64,000 nucleotides of DNA, from the NCBI RefSeq assembly GCF_964204645.1, contig NC_134030.1, positions 16,745,110-16,809,109 on the forward strand, read 5' to 3'. The notes below the pieces were generated by a model, which saw only the letters and a list, made by a program, of their open reading frames with translations, did no database searches and was not told where the DNA came from. A program made the translations under genes and the position numbers. This DNA comes from Tubulanus polymorphus (taxonomy: Eukaryota > Nemertea > Palaeonemertea > Tubulaniformes > Tubulanidae). The stretch's first letter is position 1; every line of letters starts with the position of its first letter. Of the stretch, positions 49,980 through 61,991 are shown piece by piece.

Positions 49980-52900
49980 ATGATCAATGAACCGTAACTT
50001 GTAAGCAATCAGGACGTCGATTGAAAGAGGGCCTACATTCACGGGGGTTTGGCGATGGGCTTGGATCGTGTTTTCTTATGTGGTTGGTTGGATTGTACTT
50101 CCGGGTTGTTGATAATCTCGCGAGAATGGCCCTAAAGTAAATATGAACTGCAAATAAATTCAAAATATCAAAGAAATACCTCGTGTTAATGTTGTTTATT
50201 TATCCGCTAGGCCTATTAATAGGGATTTCAGGTCACGTGATCAAAATGTGTCATAATTAGCGTTTTCCACGCTTCAAATTTTCAATCGCTCATAAAAAAC
50301 GTATTCTATATCCGATTAAAGCCAAACTTGCTCAGTATACTCAATTTACCGGTTATTTGTTGTGGTGTAAGTTTCATGAGTGTATCTTGCATAGTTAGGG
50401 AGCAATAAGTCGTAGTTCAGCGCGAGTCGGCTCATTTCTAGGAAACAAGATGGCGGCCATGTTTGTTCATGCATTTTTCAAACACGTGAAAAACGCATGC
50501 AATTTTTTGGGTCAAACCCGCGAACCGGCTGCTGATTGGCTGGATATTTGACCTCAGAATATTTTAAGAACATGTTTCATGTAGAGCATGTCGGTGCGTG
50601 CAAGTTTTGGTAGGCCCTGTATCACTCGGAAAAAGTCGTAAACATAATTCAAAGTGCTCATACGCTAAAATTAATAATTTTAAAGGCCGACTTTAAGTAT
50701 AAAAGGCTCATCATCTGTCAGACATGGCAGTATCTGTGAACCCATGGAGCAGTCAAGAGCTCCGCCGTTGAAACTGGAATTTCCGTAATATCTCTGTCAG
50801 TTAACCGATTTGGACCCTCCTTTTTGTCAGGGATATGTGTAAACATGTAATATAGTCATATCTATGGTTTAAAATTTAGTTTAAGCCCTCCTTCATGCAT
50901 AAATTAGCAATTTACTTAGTGCATTCTTCAAATTTTCAAATCTTTGAATGACAAGCTGGGAGGAGTTACTCACATCACCACAGAGAGCACAGTGACCTGT
51001 AGTCATAAACCTATATAAACAAAACAGTTGCAGCTCTTTAGTGCGTAATTTTGGGGGTTAGAAAACTTTTGACCTGAAAGTTGTATCAAACTGAAAATTT
51101 ATATATCATCTTAACATCTCATCAGTAACAATGTGTGAAAATTTCATCAAAATTGAATAAATTGAAAATACAGATTTTATGTTCAACTCCATTATTACTG
51201 GAGGAATTCTTATAAAAAACATCTACAAAATCAGCGAATTCTAATTAAGAAGATTACTATGACCAAAATGATATCAAATGTATACGAAAAAAGTTTTTTT
51301 TTATGTGTCACTGTGATACTGTGTGATACTGGTGTGAGCCAGATGTGTTCCAGTAAACACTATAAACAAACTACCGCTTGCTAGTTGCTAGTGGGATGTG
51401 GCCTGCACTGCAAATCTCAAGTACCAACCGGTGGGTTTTTGGACCTCCATTTGAGTCGGCCTTTAACAACTTGCACTCTACTACACAATAAAATAAGATA
51501 CTTTATGTATTGTTTTCAATTATTACTCAGTAGTCTTTCGCGGATTTTGACCTAAAGTCGGCAAGGCACTTCAAATTGTTTACATCCGGGTCACTACCGG
51601 CTCCACACCGGCTGCCAGCTGATCAATCAAAACACTTCCTGGTTCATTTTTACCACTCTAAATGTCAATTTAGCAAGTAAAACACCACTTTCACTCAATA
51701 AACTCATACTTTATTACGAAATCGGCAATATATAAGACGAATAATGGTTAGGCCTACCCAATTTAAAAACTTTGAGTATTTTGCACAAGAATCCCAAGTT
51801 TTGTCTAAATTTTAGCTCATTTTTTGCTAAAAAGAAATTTTATTTTTCCTATCTGCTTCACCTCTAGTTAATCATCTCATCTTGAATACTAGGATATCCC
51901 TCGGAAAAGCAGTTGTTATTTATTTGTTCATGGTTTTTCAATTCCAATTGACCCTTTCGCTAAATAACTGCCGCTGCTAGGCCTAAAATACCCACCAACC
52001 AATGGTTAATCAAATAGATTCTAGACGATTATATTATCAATTTTCTTTTTCATTCGAATGACTTGCCTAGAAGCAAACCTTTAATTAGATACCAAACATG
52101 ACATACTTTTTTAAAATTGACTTTCCGATGAAATATCGACGCAAAACAAGATGGCCGCCATTCCTAGAGCCTCAATTTGAGATATCATGATATAGATATT
52201 TCATGGGTAAATCCGTTAGGGCCTAGGGATCTCTTAAGAAAAACAAAGGCTTTTCCATTCATTTCAATTTGATTTAATTTCGGAAAACCATGTAGTAGGC
52301 CTAGATCTCTTCAACGCTTTATCCTATTCTTCTGCGGCAAGTGAGTATCTGAAATATAATGATATTATTAGTATCTTTTATTTCAGAAGGCTTTAAAACA
52401 TTGAACTTATCCACTAAGATTAGTTATTTCAAATAATAAAGGTCTATAAGGCCATATCGAATCAACTAAAATACATTAAAGATGTAGTTAATTAGATTCA
52501 AGATGGCTGCCTTGCTACTTACCTTGTGGTTACCATGGTAATTGGTATCACCCTGATGCACGATATCTTCGGTATATTATCTCAAAATTGATATTCCGTG
52601 TCTTCAGTATCATTTATCTTGAGGAATAAACTATAGTATTGTGTGTTAATGGTTACAGTAGTGGGTATTAATTAGATAATTAGTATGCAAATTAGCCTAA
52701 TTTACATATTTGTGCAATTACTTACGTGAATCTAAACAAACTTTGTATAGACAACATACTGACCAAGTTTTGTTTTAAACGGATAAAAATTCTCGGAGTT
52801 ATATTGGTTTTAATGTTGAATTTAATTCCTTTATCTGGCTAAAAAGCAGCAAAACCTAGACACTTCCTGTCTGATAGTTTCATTGGAAATGAAACTAAAG

Positions 52901-54100
52901 TGTATTGCGCAATCGAATGACAAAAATACCCCAAATTTCCACCCTTAGATTGCTTATAACTTTTGAACCGCTTGACCAATTTTGATTCTGTAAAGTGCTG
53001 TATGCTTATGCTATCCCCTTCTTCATTTTAAGCTATTAGAACGACACATAGGACACATAGAAATTTTCAACCTGAAATCCCTACTATTAAAAGTTCCAAT
53101 AAACAATTGGCTGTTAAGGATCTGTATCAGATGGTCGCGACGCTTTACTATATAAAATCACAAGGGATGAAACGCCAGGCCTCGTAAATTTCCAGCCAGA
53201 AAGTTCGGACAATCACGTGACATCCTGATGACGTCATCATGTTTAAAACTTCAACATGAAAAGTTAACACATTCACAGACCGATATTCATTGTCAGATTA
53301 TGATTCATATGAAATTAATAACTTATGAAGAATAACATATGATCAATTATATAATTCATAGATAAGAAATTGCATTTGAATGAAAGTTATTCTCAAATAT
53401 TTTCCGTATTATAGTTTTCATCGTCGATGCTTCAGATCTTTCCTACATTTGAGAACACGTAACTACAATTGTAACGCCAGGAGTCGCTACCTGACGGTGT
53501 ATTTTATTTATTTCGGGATTTTGATTTTTATAATTGCGCATGCGCCACTTTTGAATAATCCTTTGGATTTGTAACGGGATTTTTGAATGATGCAGCGCAC
53601 GAGGTGGTCGGTTGAGTCCAACAAGTTCAAACTCCACAAGTAATCGGTGTCCGAGGCAAGTCTATGAATATTTGAAAACGATGAATCAACTTTACCAAGT
53701 TTCAGCACTGTATGACATTACATGCCAACATGTGTAGGCCTGAACTTTGATTTAGAGAAATCCACTCCTCAACCTTTCAGCATCCTCATTTGATCTGTAT
53801 ATATATTGAAGTTCTATCAAAAGGTTTAACAAAAGAATTCGCATATCTTTATTTTCATCTTATTGTAAAACACAAGTTTGGATGAACCAAATGTAATCTA
53901 TAAGGAAGGCAGGCCATCAATCTCAATGACCAAATTCTATATGATAACAGCTTATTTTTGACATGATCCATTCATCATCAGGTAGGCCTACCATCAATGA
54001 TCACCACGGTTAAAAATGGACAATAAGGAGAACATCAATTGCATCAGTGATTCACAAATCGTGAAGTGGTAAGATTCGCATCCACCTGTCTGATGACTAA
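49980..54100. other. 4.1 kb without a recognisable gene
   Basis: Only short frames without motifs, including an overlapping set at 53380-53708 on both strands. YY1-like words occur (AAGATGGCGGC at 50447, AAGATGGCCGCC at 52147, AAGATGGCTGCC at 52500). The word TAGGCCT is frequent. It may contain introns, UTRs or old repeats; nothing can be assigned. Confidence 0.5.
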
Positions 54101-56082
54101 CAGGGGCGTAGCCACCGGTGCGACAACTGCGACATATATCGCACCAATAATTGAAAAACCCATTATGCTAAAACGTCATAAGAAACGTTATTCTGTGTTT
54201 ACATGAGGGGGGTGTCAAGTTCTATTGATGATGTCAGTGGTGCTAATACGGAAGCGTTGGTAATGCACTTGAGATTTTCGGTGTAGGCCACGTCCAAAGT
54301 GACTCCAACGAGTTTTGTTCATAGTGTTATTCATAGTGTTTACAGTATCACATCTGGACCATGCACCTGATCTGTCAGTATCAAAGTTGCCGAATTGAGA
54401 AAATTTTTTTAGCCCACTTTGGACTTTAGTCCCAGCGGGCTATTGCGTTCACTCATCCGTTGTCCGTCCGTTCGTAGACGGAATCCAGTTATTTTGGGAA
54501 GTTTTGAAGATGCTTCAAGGTTTTGTCTTGATATTTGGTTTATAGCCTACATGTATCTACCCTAGACACATCTTCAGCCCAAAAACTGGCCCTGTCAGAA
54601 TCAAGATGGCCGACTGGCAGCCATTGTTGTTCGCCAAAATCAGCACTTTTTACACATTTTCGAAGTTTTTGAGGGAAATTTTGAAGACGCTTTGATCAAT
54701 TACCTTGATCTTTCGTATATATTTGAATCTACCAAGGGCCCATCTGCATAAGAAAAATTGGGTCGATCTGACACAAGATGGCCGTCCTATGACCTTTTTA
54801 GTGCCCAAAAATGTCAATTTTGGCCAGAATTCTAGGTCCTGTAGCTTCCTACTGGTTTGCCATTTCTCATTGCAATTTGTGATGGGTATTCTTTGGAAAG
54901 GGATGCTTTATACCTGAGACAGGTATTTTTGATCAGCCAATTATGACGCATTTAGCGGCCATCTTGGTGTCATCAGTACTCATTCGTAGGTGGGAAAAAT
55001 TTTCCACATTAAATTGATACCTAAGCATATTGTGTTTCTATATTCAATTGGAAAGTTATAGCCCATAACTTGTTCTATGATATTGATGAGTTTCAAGGTC
55101 ATTGGTTTTTGTATGTGGCCACCAGGGGGCGTTGGATAATACAATAACTTAGTATTTCTATAGACACATTTGTACCTGTATGCATATTTTGTTACCACAA
55201 TCAATTGCAAAGTTTTAGCTCATGACATCTTCCATGATTTTGGTGAGTTTTAAGGACATTAGTGATTCTATATGGTCACCAGGGGGCGTTGAATAGTAGA
55301 ATAACTTGGTATTTCCTTATTAGATTGGTACCTAGGCATATTTTGTTACCATGATCAATTGCAAAGTTGTATTTCATGACATGTACTACGATTGTGGTGA
55401 GTTTTAAGGTCATTGGGATTTGCATATGGACACCAGGGGGCGTTGAATAGTAGAATAACTTAGTATTTTCACATTGAATTGGTAACGAGGCATATTTTGT
55501 TATCACAATCAATTACAAAATCGTAGCTGCTGACACGTTCTATGATTGTGGTGGGTTTCAAGGTCATTGGTTTTTGTAAATGGTCACCAGGGGGCATCGA
55601 ATATTGAAATTGTTAGATTGTTGAGCATTTGAAACCACTTCCCAAGTGGGCAAGGTGTCCCTGGACCCCTTGTTCATATTACTTTAGAGCGACTTAAAAC
55701 AGTATTCTTTGGGTTATATTTCACTGATTCTGTAGGTGTTTTTTATTCATGAAAAATGGACCATAATAAAGGATTTGACCAAAAAATTCTGGTCAAGTGC
55801 CGAGAGATGGAAACCGAGAAAATCGGGAGATTGAGAGTATTGATCAATAAGCTAACATAAGTTAACTATTCATCTACTACCACTTGTATCAAGGGGTACT
55901 CGATCAGGTTTGCCCATCTATTTTTCCAGTTCATGATTTTGACAGGCTCTTGTACAAACATGAATGTTTTTTTCCGGACCAAACCCCCCTTCGAGGTATC
56001 GCGCCTTCGGCGGTTATTTGGATGTGCGCACCTTCGCACTCCGGATTGTCGCACCATTGAATTTTAGGTGGCTACGCCCCTG
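54101..56082. mobile_element. Non-autonomous hAT-like element
   Basis: Starts CAGGGGCGTAGCCACC and ends GGTGGCTACGCCCCTG, a 16-bp perfect inverted repeat of a form I know from hAT-type elements; a second pair, GGTGCGACAA, lies just inside. Flanking bases (GATGACTAA, ATTAAATC) do not give a clean 8-bp duplication. It has no transposase. The inside includes a segment starting TAGCCCACTTTGGACTTTAG and the tandem array at 54985-55625. Confidence 0.7.
54985..55625. repeat. Four ~155-bp tandem repeats, each with a CTCF-like motif
   Basis: The word CACCAGGGGGC occurs near 55120, 55277, 55431 and 55584, each followed by GTTG(G/A)ATA or a close variant, and preceded by a conserved GAGTTTTAAGGTCATTGG. 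The first is GGCCACCAGGGGGCGTT, which fits the CTCF core consensus (CCASYAGRKGGC). The small reverse-strand frames here come from repetition, not from genes. Confidence 0.8.
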
Positions 56083-56298
56083 ATTAAATCATAGACCTAT
56101 GCCTCGGTCTCAGCTTTTACAAATTGAGGGCTAAACTTAAATCGAAATAAGTTGGGAAAGATTCAAGATTTGAAAAAGATTACTCTATAAATTTGTTAAC
56201 CATGCACCTGGAATGGTGAAATTTTCATATGCATCAGAGCTAAAATAATAATTAATTATAAATTCAATAAAGCCAGTGACAATAAGCACAATGTCACA

Positions 56299-56533
56299 TC
56301 CTCACTTTCCAGGATTTGATCACCTGCTGCTGTTAAAGCTCATGCCAACACGCCGCAGTTCATTCATTAATCTATTATACGGCTTACCGCTTTGCAGCCA
56401 CCAGGCATCGAGCCAATTTCCAATTAGTTTGATCAGTTGGATAACTAGCAATTGGAAATCGGAAGCCAGTGTTTGCCATGTTTGTGTTCGCATGATCTTC
56501 ATCAGCAGGCAATCTAACCCTGGCTAGTGAGGA
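56299..56533. mobile_element. Foldback MITE, family 'TCCTCACT-CCAGGGTTTGAT', copy 1
   Basis: Inverted ends TCCTCACTTTCCAGGATTTG and the complement of CTAACCCTGGCTAGTGAGGA, continuing inward through CCTGCTG and TCATGC-AACAC. No gene. The open frames on both strands here result from the near-palindrome. Confidence 0.65.
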
Positions 56534-56879
56534 CGTATTGTCATAACAGGCTTTATCTCAGCTGGTTTTCTTTCCTGCACGAATACTTTTAAACAATTGC
56601 ATGTTCAAATCATACACGACTAACTCTGATTCCACTGTTGTTTGAAAATATGAATATCCATTCAATCAATTCAGTCAATTCGTTCAATCTCACAACTGTT
56701 GAACCAAGTAGGCGTATGATTTTGGTTCATTCATTTATTAGGCACACAAAAGATCATATAAAGTTCCGCTGCACTAGCTTGATCAGTGGGGGATCATTCA
56801 TTTATCACTATGCAAACTAGGGGTCCAGGGACACCATGCCCACTTGGAAAGGTTAAAAAATTAGAAACGTGATATTCGA

Positions 56880-57480
56880 ATGCAATCAGTGGAGCTCCCT
56901 GATGGATATTTTCTCTTCGAGAAAAAGGTCACCAATATGAAAATCGGAACTTTTTGTTGTGGAAATTCAACGAATGCAGCCAAAGTCTGCAAAGAAATCA
57001 ACATTCAGTCGGATTTCAAAGTAACTTCGACGGTATTGCATCGGACTATCAATCTAATAGAGTTCAAAATTAATGATCAGGTCGACACTGAAAATTCGTT
57101 ACATTTGATTTTATATCAAATCAAACTTTTGAAAATTTGTAATGGATTTCTACCTTCTTGCGAAAAATGTACATCGACCGACACTTCTTATAAAAGCATG
57201 ATTGATAAAACCCGATTAAGATCAATGAATTGTCGCATAATTCATTCGGACGTCAATACAAATTGTTCAACATGTAAATATTGTAAATACTACATGCTCA
57301 CTCAAAATGCTTTAAAAAAGACTTAGGCCTACTGGAATTAAGTGAAAAAGATAGCAATGACCTGATCAAGTTGCTGGACGACTTTTTGGAAAAAGTTCCT
57401 GACAATGAAGAACTGAAACTGTTCTTACGTGTCCAAAATGACAGTTTATCGTACCAAGACAAAAGACAGTGGAAATGGAA
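56880..57480 (+). pseudogene. P-element-like transposase, exon 1 (frameshifted)
   Basis: An open frame (148 codons) with a Cys cluster (CEKC...NCSTCKYCKYY), then a one-base shift in an A-run near 57318, after which the reading continues LELSEKDSNDLIKLLDDFLE...LFLRVQNDSL...RQWKWK up to a good donor, GGAA|GTAAGT at 57481. The end resembles the 'LFW-x-Q...K-x-MRW' stretch of P-element-like proteins of invertebrates (from memory). Start uncertain. A MITE begins only 18 bases into the intron. Confidence 0.5.
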
Positions 57481-57497
57481 GTAAGTTCATACCACCG

Positions 57498-57662
57498 TTA
57501 GGGATCATTCATTTATTACGTATGGCTAAAATTAGAATTTTTCAACCCCCCTCCCCCTCTACGTAAAATCGGCCATTTATTCATATACATTAAGCATCAC
57601 AGTACACAATTGCACTGACCCCCCTTCCCCTAATGTGTACGTAATAAATGAATGACCCCCTA
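57498..57662. mobile_element. MITE, 'TTAGGGRTCATTCATTTATTACGTA' type, copy 1
   Basis: Inverted ends begin TTAGGGATCATTCATTTATT and TAGGGGGTCATTCATTTATT; C-rich and T-rich internal blocks (CCCCCTCCCCC, TTCATATACATTAAGCAT). About 165 bp, non-coding. Related copies lie at 57964-58311 and 60125-60250. Confidence 0.75.
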
Positions 57663-57723
57663 GCCCTAAGTGGGCTTTAAAAAATTAGTATCCTTTCTCA
57701 ATAATGACCTAAAAACCCTCACT

Positions 57724-58520
57724 TGCCAGGGTTTGATTTCCTCCCGCCAAAGCTCATTCATGCCAACATTAACCGAGGCCCCAGTTCCTGCATGAATCTT
57801 TTACATGGCACTGATTTCTTGGGCAGAAAAGTTGGAACTTGACTACCACCAGTCTATATATCTAGCCAATTAGATACATTGTTTGTATCGAGCCAATTTG
57901 ATAGTTTGATAAATTGTCCCTCTCATAAGATCATATAAAGTGCCGCAGCACTAGCTTGATTAGTTGGGGATCATTCATTTATTACGTACGCATAAAATAT
58001 GAATTTTTCAACCCCAGGCCCTCCCCCATGTATGCAAAATCGGCTATTTTTTCATATGCATTAAGCATTACAGTGACATGCAAATTTGCACTTAGGGGTC
58101 ATTCATTTATTACGTACGCATTAGGGGAGGGGGAAGGGGTCAGTGCAATTGCGTACTGTAATGCTTAATGTATATGAAAAAATGGCCGATTTTGCGTACA
58201 GAGGGGGAGGGGGGGTAAAAAAATTCAAATTTTATGCGTACGTAATAAATGAATGATCCCTTACGTCTCCCCCTCCCCTATTGCGTACGTAATAAATGAA
58301 TAAGCCCTTAGCAATTGGAAATCAGAAGCCAGAGTTTGCCATAAACTTTAGTGGCAGGATGCATTCGATTGACTAAGTATATAGACTGGTAGCCACTCAG
58401 CGGCAATTTGTCTCCCTAAGAAATATTGGATAGTGTAATAGACTGATGAATGATCTGCAGCCACAGTTAGTGTGGGCATGATCTTCATCAGCAGGCAATA
58501 AAACCCTGGCAAGCCAGGAT
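57724..58520. mobile_element. Foldback MITE copy 2, split by other MITEs
   Basis: Left end GCCAGGGTTTGATTTCCT, right end CATCAGCAGGCAATAAAACC then CTGGCAAGCC, matching the MITE at 56299-56533. Its middle holds the nested insertion at 57964-58311. Confidence 0.55.
57964..58311. mobile_element. Self-nested MITE pair
   Basis: A 'TCATTCATTTATTACGTACG' MITE with outer ends at 57964 (GGGGATCATTCATTTATTAC) and 58311 contains a second, complete copy in the opposite orientation at 58092-58262 (TTAGGGGTCATTCATTTATT ... complement). The outer copy resumes at 58263 with CGTCTCCCCCTCCCC. Confidence 0.7.
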
Positions 58521-58540
58521 ATCATATATGCAGGTACCAA

Positions 58541-59668
58541 TCTTTTGCCTGTACTTTAAGGCTGGCTTATGTCAACAACCCACGCAACTGAGAGCAACCG
58601 CGATCGCAGCCCTGCTTATGTTGACTGTGCTCCGATTCGTAGCAACTGATAGGATTTCGGGATAGGATTTCCTCCCAGTTGCTTTCCTGCTTATGTCGGT
58701 TACGATTACTGGCAACTGCAATGGCTCAGATGGTCACGTGATAAGCATTTTGAGAATAGATTTGAATTATTGGGAAATATGTTTCTATTAGAAAAGCTAT
58801 TTCTTTAAGATCTTTATCTTTCTGATTCTGTTTTTAATACGATGTGCTAGCAACATCATATAAAGATGGCCTCTTACATCATAATTCTGCCAATTTCGTT
58901 TCTAGATCTTCGGTCCAGTCATCTGCCGTGCTGAAGGTTTGGTTTATATTTTGAACTACTTGAATTTGAAAGTTTATGACTAATTACGAATGGCGCTAAC
59001 TAGCGGTCATAATTTGTACTATGTATATGCGATCTCTCATTGGCTTGAACCCCTGCGCTCCGTTTTGTCGCGTCGCAGATGAGCGTATGTCGATTGCGAT
59101 CGAAAGCAACTGTCTGCCTACCGTCGGTAGGCGTCGGGTTGCCGTCGCAAGCCGGCCTCTCGTAGGCCGCTTGTAGTTCGTCAAGATTCACTAAAATTGA
59201 TGATAAACAAAAATATAAAATATGACCAGTTTATTTTACGTCCAGAGGTAGAATGCATTTTACAATGTAATAGATATGATAGGTGTACATAATTTTTTGA
59301 ATATGATAGAACTATAGATGATTAACATGAAGGATGAATGATTATGATATAGTGAATCTAAATGAGTCAAATACAGTAAAGTTTATCTAGGCCTATATTA
59401 TGATGTTTTAGTTAAATACAATATACAAAATACATAGTTGAAACATGCAAAGACTGACTTACCTAAAATTGATGATAAACAAATATATAAAATATGACCA
59501 GTTTATTTTACGTCAAGAGGTAGAATGACCTAACCCGAGCCAAACCACAGGAAGATGATTTAGGCCACTCCCCCAAGATGACTGGTTTCGAGGTAGATTA
59601 TAATACATCCTAAAATATCACCCGGTAAATGTATGAAAACATTGAAAACCTGTAATGTTACTTTTCAG
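58541..59668. repeat. Non-coding interval with 60-bp direct repeat
   Basis: A block of about 62 bases, AAAATTGATGATAAACAAA and onward to TACGTCMAGAGGTAGAATG, occurs at 59196-59258 and 59464-59527. The GC-rich part around 58566-59175 has GCTGGCTTATGTCAACAACC at one side and a GCCGGCTTGCGACGGCAACC-like stretch in inverse at the other, perhaps an old MITE; the open frames at 58996-59191 fall in it and carry no motif. Otherwise nothing; it may be intron of the P-element-like gene. Confidence 0.4.
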
Positions 59669-59800
59669 GTGACGTACCTGTTTATGGATGGAGCGCAATG
59701 TAATCACACATTGATGAAAATGATGCTCCCTATTGAGGGAAAGTTTGCGGCTATAAATCCTTTCGGACATAAGCCCCTTGTTCTTCTAATGGACCCATCG
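59669..59800 (+). pseudogene. P-element-like transposase, internal exon
   Basis: 132 bases between an acceptor (TTACTTTTCAG) and a donor (CCATCG|GTAAGG). It encodes VTYLFMDGAQCNHTLMKM...NPFGHKPLVLLMDPS. This matches the 'DGAQ-N-x-F-MK ... NP ... x-x-x-x-DPSH' region of P-element-family catalytic domains, with D of DGAQ and D of DPS at the expected places (from memory). It probably belongs with the exon at 56880-57480. The next exons were not found before the mariner at 60300. Confidence 0.55.
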
Positions 59801-60124
59801 GTAAGGGCTGTAAATTAAAGAAAAAAAAATTAACTTTTATCTGGATAAATGAAACAAGTTATTTACTAGGGTATTTACCAGTTTTCACTGCTCTCTCACC
59901 TGAGGGGATTTCGAGTACTAATAACGGTGTTATTTATTTACCCTAGCATCTGTTTAGAAAGATCTGCAACAATCTTCTGAAAGGTGGTCATCAAAAATAC
60001 CACACTACAACATTAGTAGCAACATTGTTTACTAGAGAATATAGTTACAGTCACTGGTTTTATGAACACTAACATATAGATAATCATTGAATAGGTTTAT
60101 GACATGTTTAAGAGACTAGTGTAA

Positions 60125-60250
60125 TAATTGCAATTGCGTACTGTAATGCTCAATGTATATGAAAATGGCTGATTTTGCGTACAGAGGGGAAGGGGGGTTT
60201 GAAAACTTCAAATTTTTTGCTTACGTAATAAATGAATGATTCCATAGCAA
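60125..60250. repeat. Truncated MITE, 'TCATTCATTTATTACGTA' type
   Basis: A right-half copy: GCGTACTGTAATGCTCAATG through TTACGTAATAAATGAATGAT. The left end is missing. Confidence 0.65.
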
Positions 60251-60299
60251 AACTTATTTCCATTTACAATCAATCTTGTTTACATTTCAGACTTATCAC

Positions 60300-61775
60300 A
60301 TTTTGTCTCAGACTTTGGTGTCAATCGCCTCCATTCACAGTGACTACGCTGCCTTCTTCCTCAAAAAAGTATGGCCCGATAATGTTGGATGACCCAAGAG
60401 CACACCAGACAGTACACTTGGTGACGTGAGGCGGCTTCTCAGCAATCAAATGGGGATTCGCAGAACCCCAATATCTGTAGTTCTGACTGTTGACTTGACC
60501 AGTGAGATAGAAATGGGCTTCATCACGCAAAAACCATAAAGTTCCCCAAGTCTCTGTTTATAACGCATGCGCATTAGGAAGTGTTGGGGAAATCCTCTAA
60601 GTCCAGAAATTGGTCGCGTGCGCATGCGTCGCTACATGTGTATTTTTTCCTAAACTGGGTCATGTCAGAACGCTGAAACATAGAACTATAACGGAATGAA
60701 CCTGCGTGAACTTTTGCGCAGCGGGAAGGCGCAGTTTGTTTGGTCACTTAAGACTCTTCATGATCCTCTTAGAGGATCATTTGTATTTTTGGGAATGACA
60801 GGTGTTCAAGTGGTCTTGCCATAAGCTAAAAATCTAAGATATATATCGGTATATTATAAAGGATGAATGTATTTTTCTGCTACACATTCGGGATTCGAAC
60901 CTAATAGCACTTAAAAGTAAATCCTGGGGCTATCAAAGTTCATTATTTCATATTCGGGATGCTATCACTTTTTTACTCGGCAAACAATAACCCAGTGACA
61001 CTTTAATCATCAAAGTTCATGTCGTAATGCTTGAAATACGATCAGTAATTTTCGGGTTTCGAATCTGATAGCGCCGCTTGATGAAGATGAACCAGCGTAA
61101 ATAAGATCAATATTTTTACGGGATTCGAACCTAATGGAAACTACAGCGACTATTAGTCATTAAAGGTTACATGTAGCTCACATGTAGTGCCGCATGCGCA
61201 ATGTGCCGATTTCTCGACTTAGAGCAATTCCAGCACTGACTAATGCGTATGCGTTTGGTAGAAACGGAGACTTGGGAAACTTTACGGTTTTTGCCTTCAT
61301 CACTAAACCAAATCTTCTGAAGCAATTCCGGTGATGCCTGCAGTTCTTGTGACATCCATCGCGCAAACTGACGTCTTAACACCTTGTCCTTATCTCTCAC
61401 TCGCTGACTGATTTGAATTTTGTATGGATAGAGAACCAGTTCATTGACCATAATTCTGTGGATTGATGATCTGCTTATTCCTGTTTCTGATGAAATTCTT
61501 CTAACAGATTCATAGGGGTCATCGTCCACTGCAACTGTAACTTTCTCAATAGATTCGCCTGAGGTAGAGTGTTTAGGTTTCCCATTCTTCTTTCTTTGGT
61601 CTTCAACTGATCGATTCTCTTCGAATTTCTTTATCAGGTCATACACTGCTTTTCTGGTCGGAGCTGTGTTAGTGTTAAACTTGACTTAAATCTTCTTAAC
61701 AACTTTGAGACAGATTTATTTTCATTCCACTAGAATACTATGTAAGTTTTTTCTTCCAGAGACATAGACATCGTT
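60300..61775 (-). pseudogene. Mariner-like (IS630/Tc1) transposase, broken
   Basis: It starts near 61770 (MSLEEKTYIVF) with a stop and a shift before the helix-turn-helix block. It is then open at 61167-61646: VYDLIKKFEENRS, SVRRISSETGISRSSIHRIM, LYPYKIQISQ, LLQKIWFSDE with a catalytic Asp. The MITE splits the gene at that point. After the MITE it resumes DEAHFYLTGQVNSQNYRYWGS...VTVWCALGSSNIIGPYFFE and ends abruptly near 60320. The third catalytic residue is missing. Confidence 0.8.
60527..61294. mobile_element. MITE with 9-bp target duplication (Mutator-like)
   Basis: Ends GCAAAAACC...GGTTTTTGC with about 60-bp inverted repeats (AAGTCTCNGTTT and NATGCGNATTAG within them). The flanks CTTCATCAC at 60518-60526 and 61295-61303 are identical. 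Nine-base duplications suit Mutator-like elements. Inside, GGGATTCGAACC occurs near 60890 and 61120 and GGGTTTCGAATCT near 61054; these are B-box-like words in inverse orientation. No gene. Confidence 0.8.
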
Positions 61776-61991
61776 TAGTAGTGTTTTATTCTAATTCAGA
61801 AATGCCAAAAATCACTAAAACAATCTAATCAGTTGCAACGAAATCACTAAGCAAATTACCATAGCAACCATGGTAATAATCCAAAAGTACCCTTACCTTC
61901 TATCATTTGGTGGAAAATCGAAACATTTCATTAAGAAATGTCAAGGATACAGGCAGTTCTTTATGTATAGTAATTAATGGGACACCCTGTA

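Larger units (their letters stand above)
60300..61991 (-). mobile_element. Mariner-like element, split by a MITE
   Basis: The right end is GGGACACCCTGTA (61979-61991), a typical mariner-type terminal repeat read inward as TACAGGGTGTCCC. A minus-strand transposase follows. The left end is truncated near 60300. A 768-bp MITE with 9-bp target duplications lies inside the transposase gene. Confidence 0.75.

Noticed and set aside
53380-53708. Overlapping 60-66 codon frames on both strands
   Set aside because: No motif, no splice or promoter context, lengths expected by chance.
54980-55512. Two similar reverse-strand open frames of 76-78 codons
   Set aside because: They resemble each other because they lie in the tandem repeat; no protein family features.
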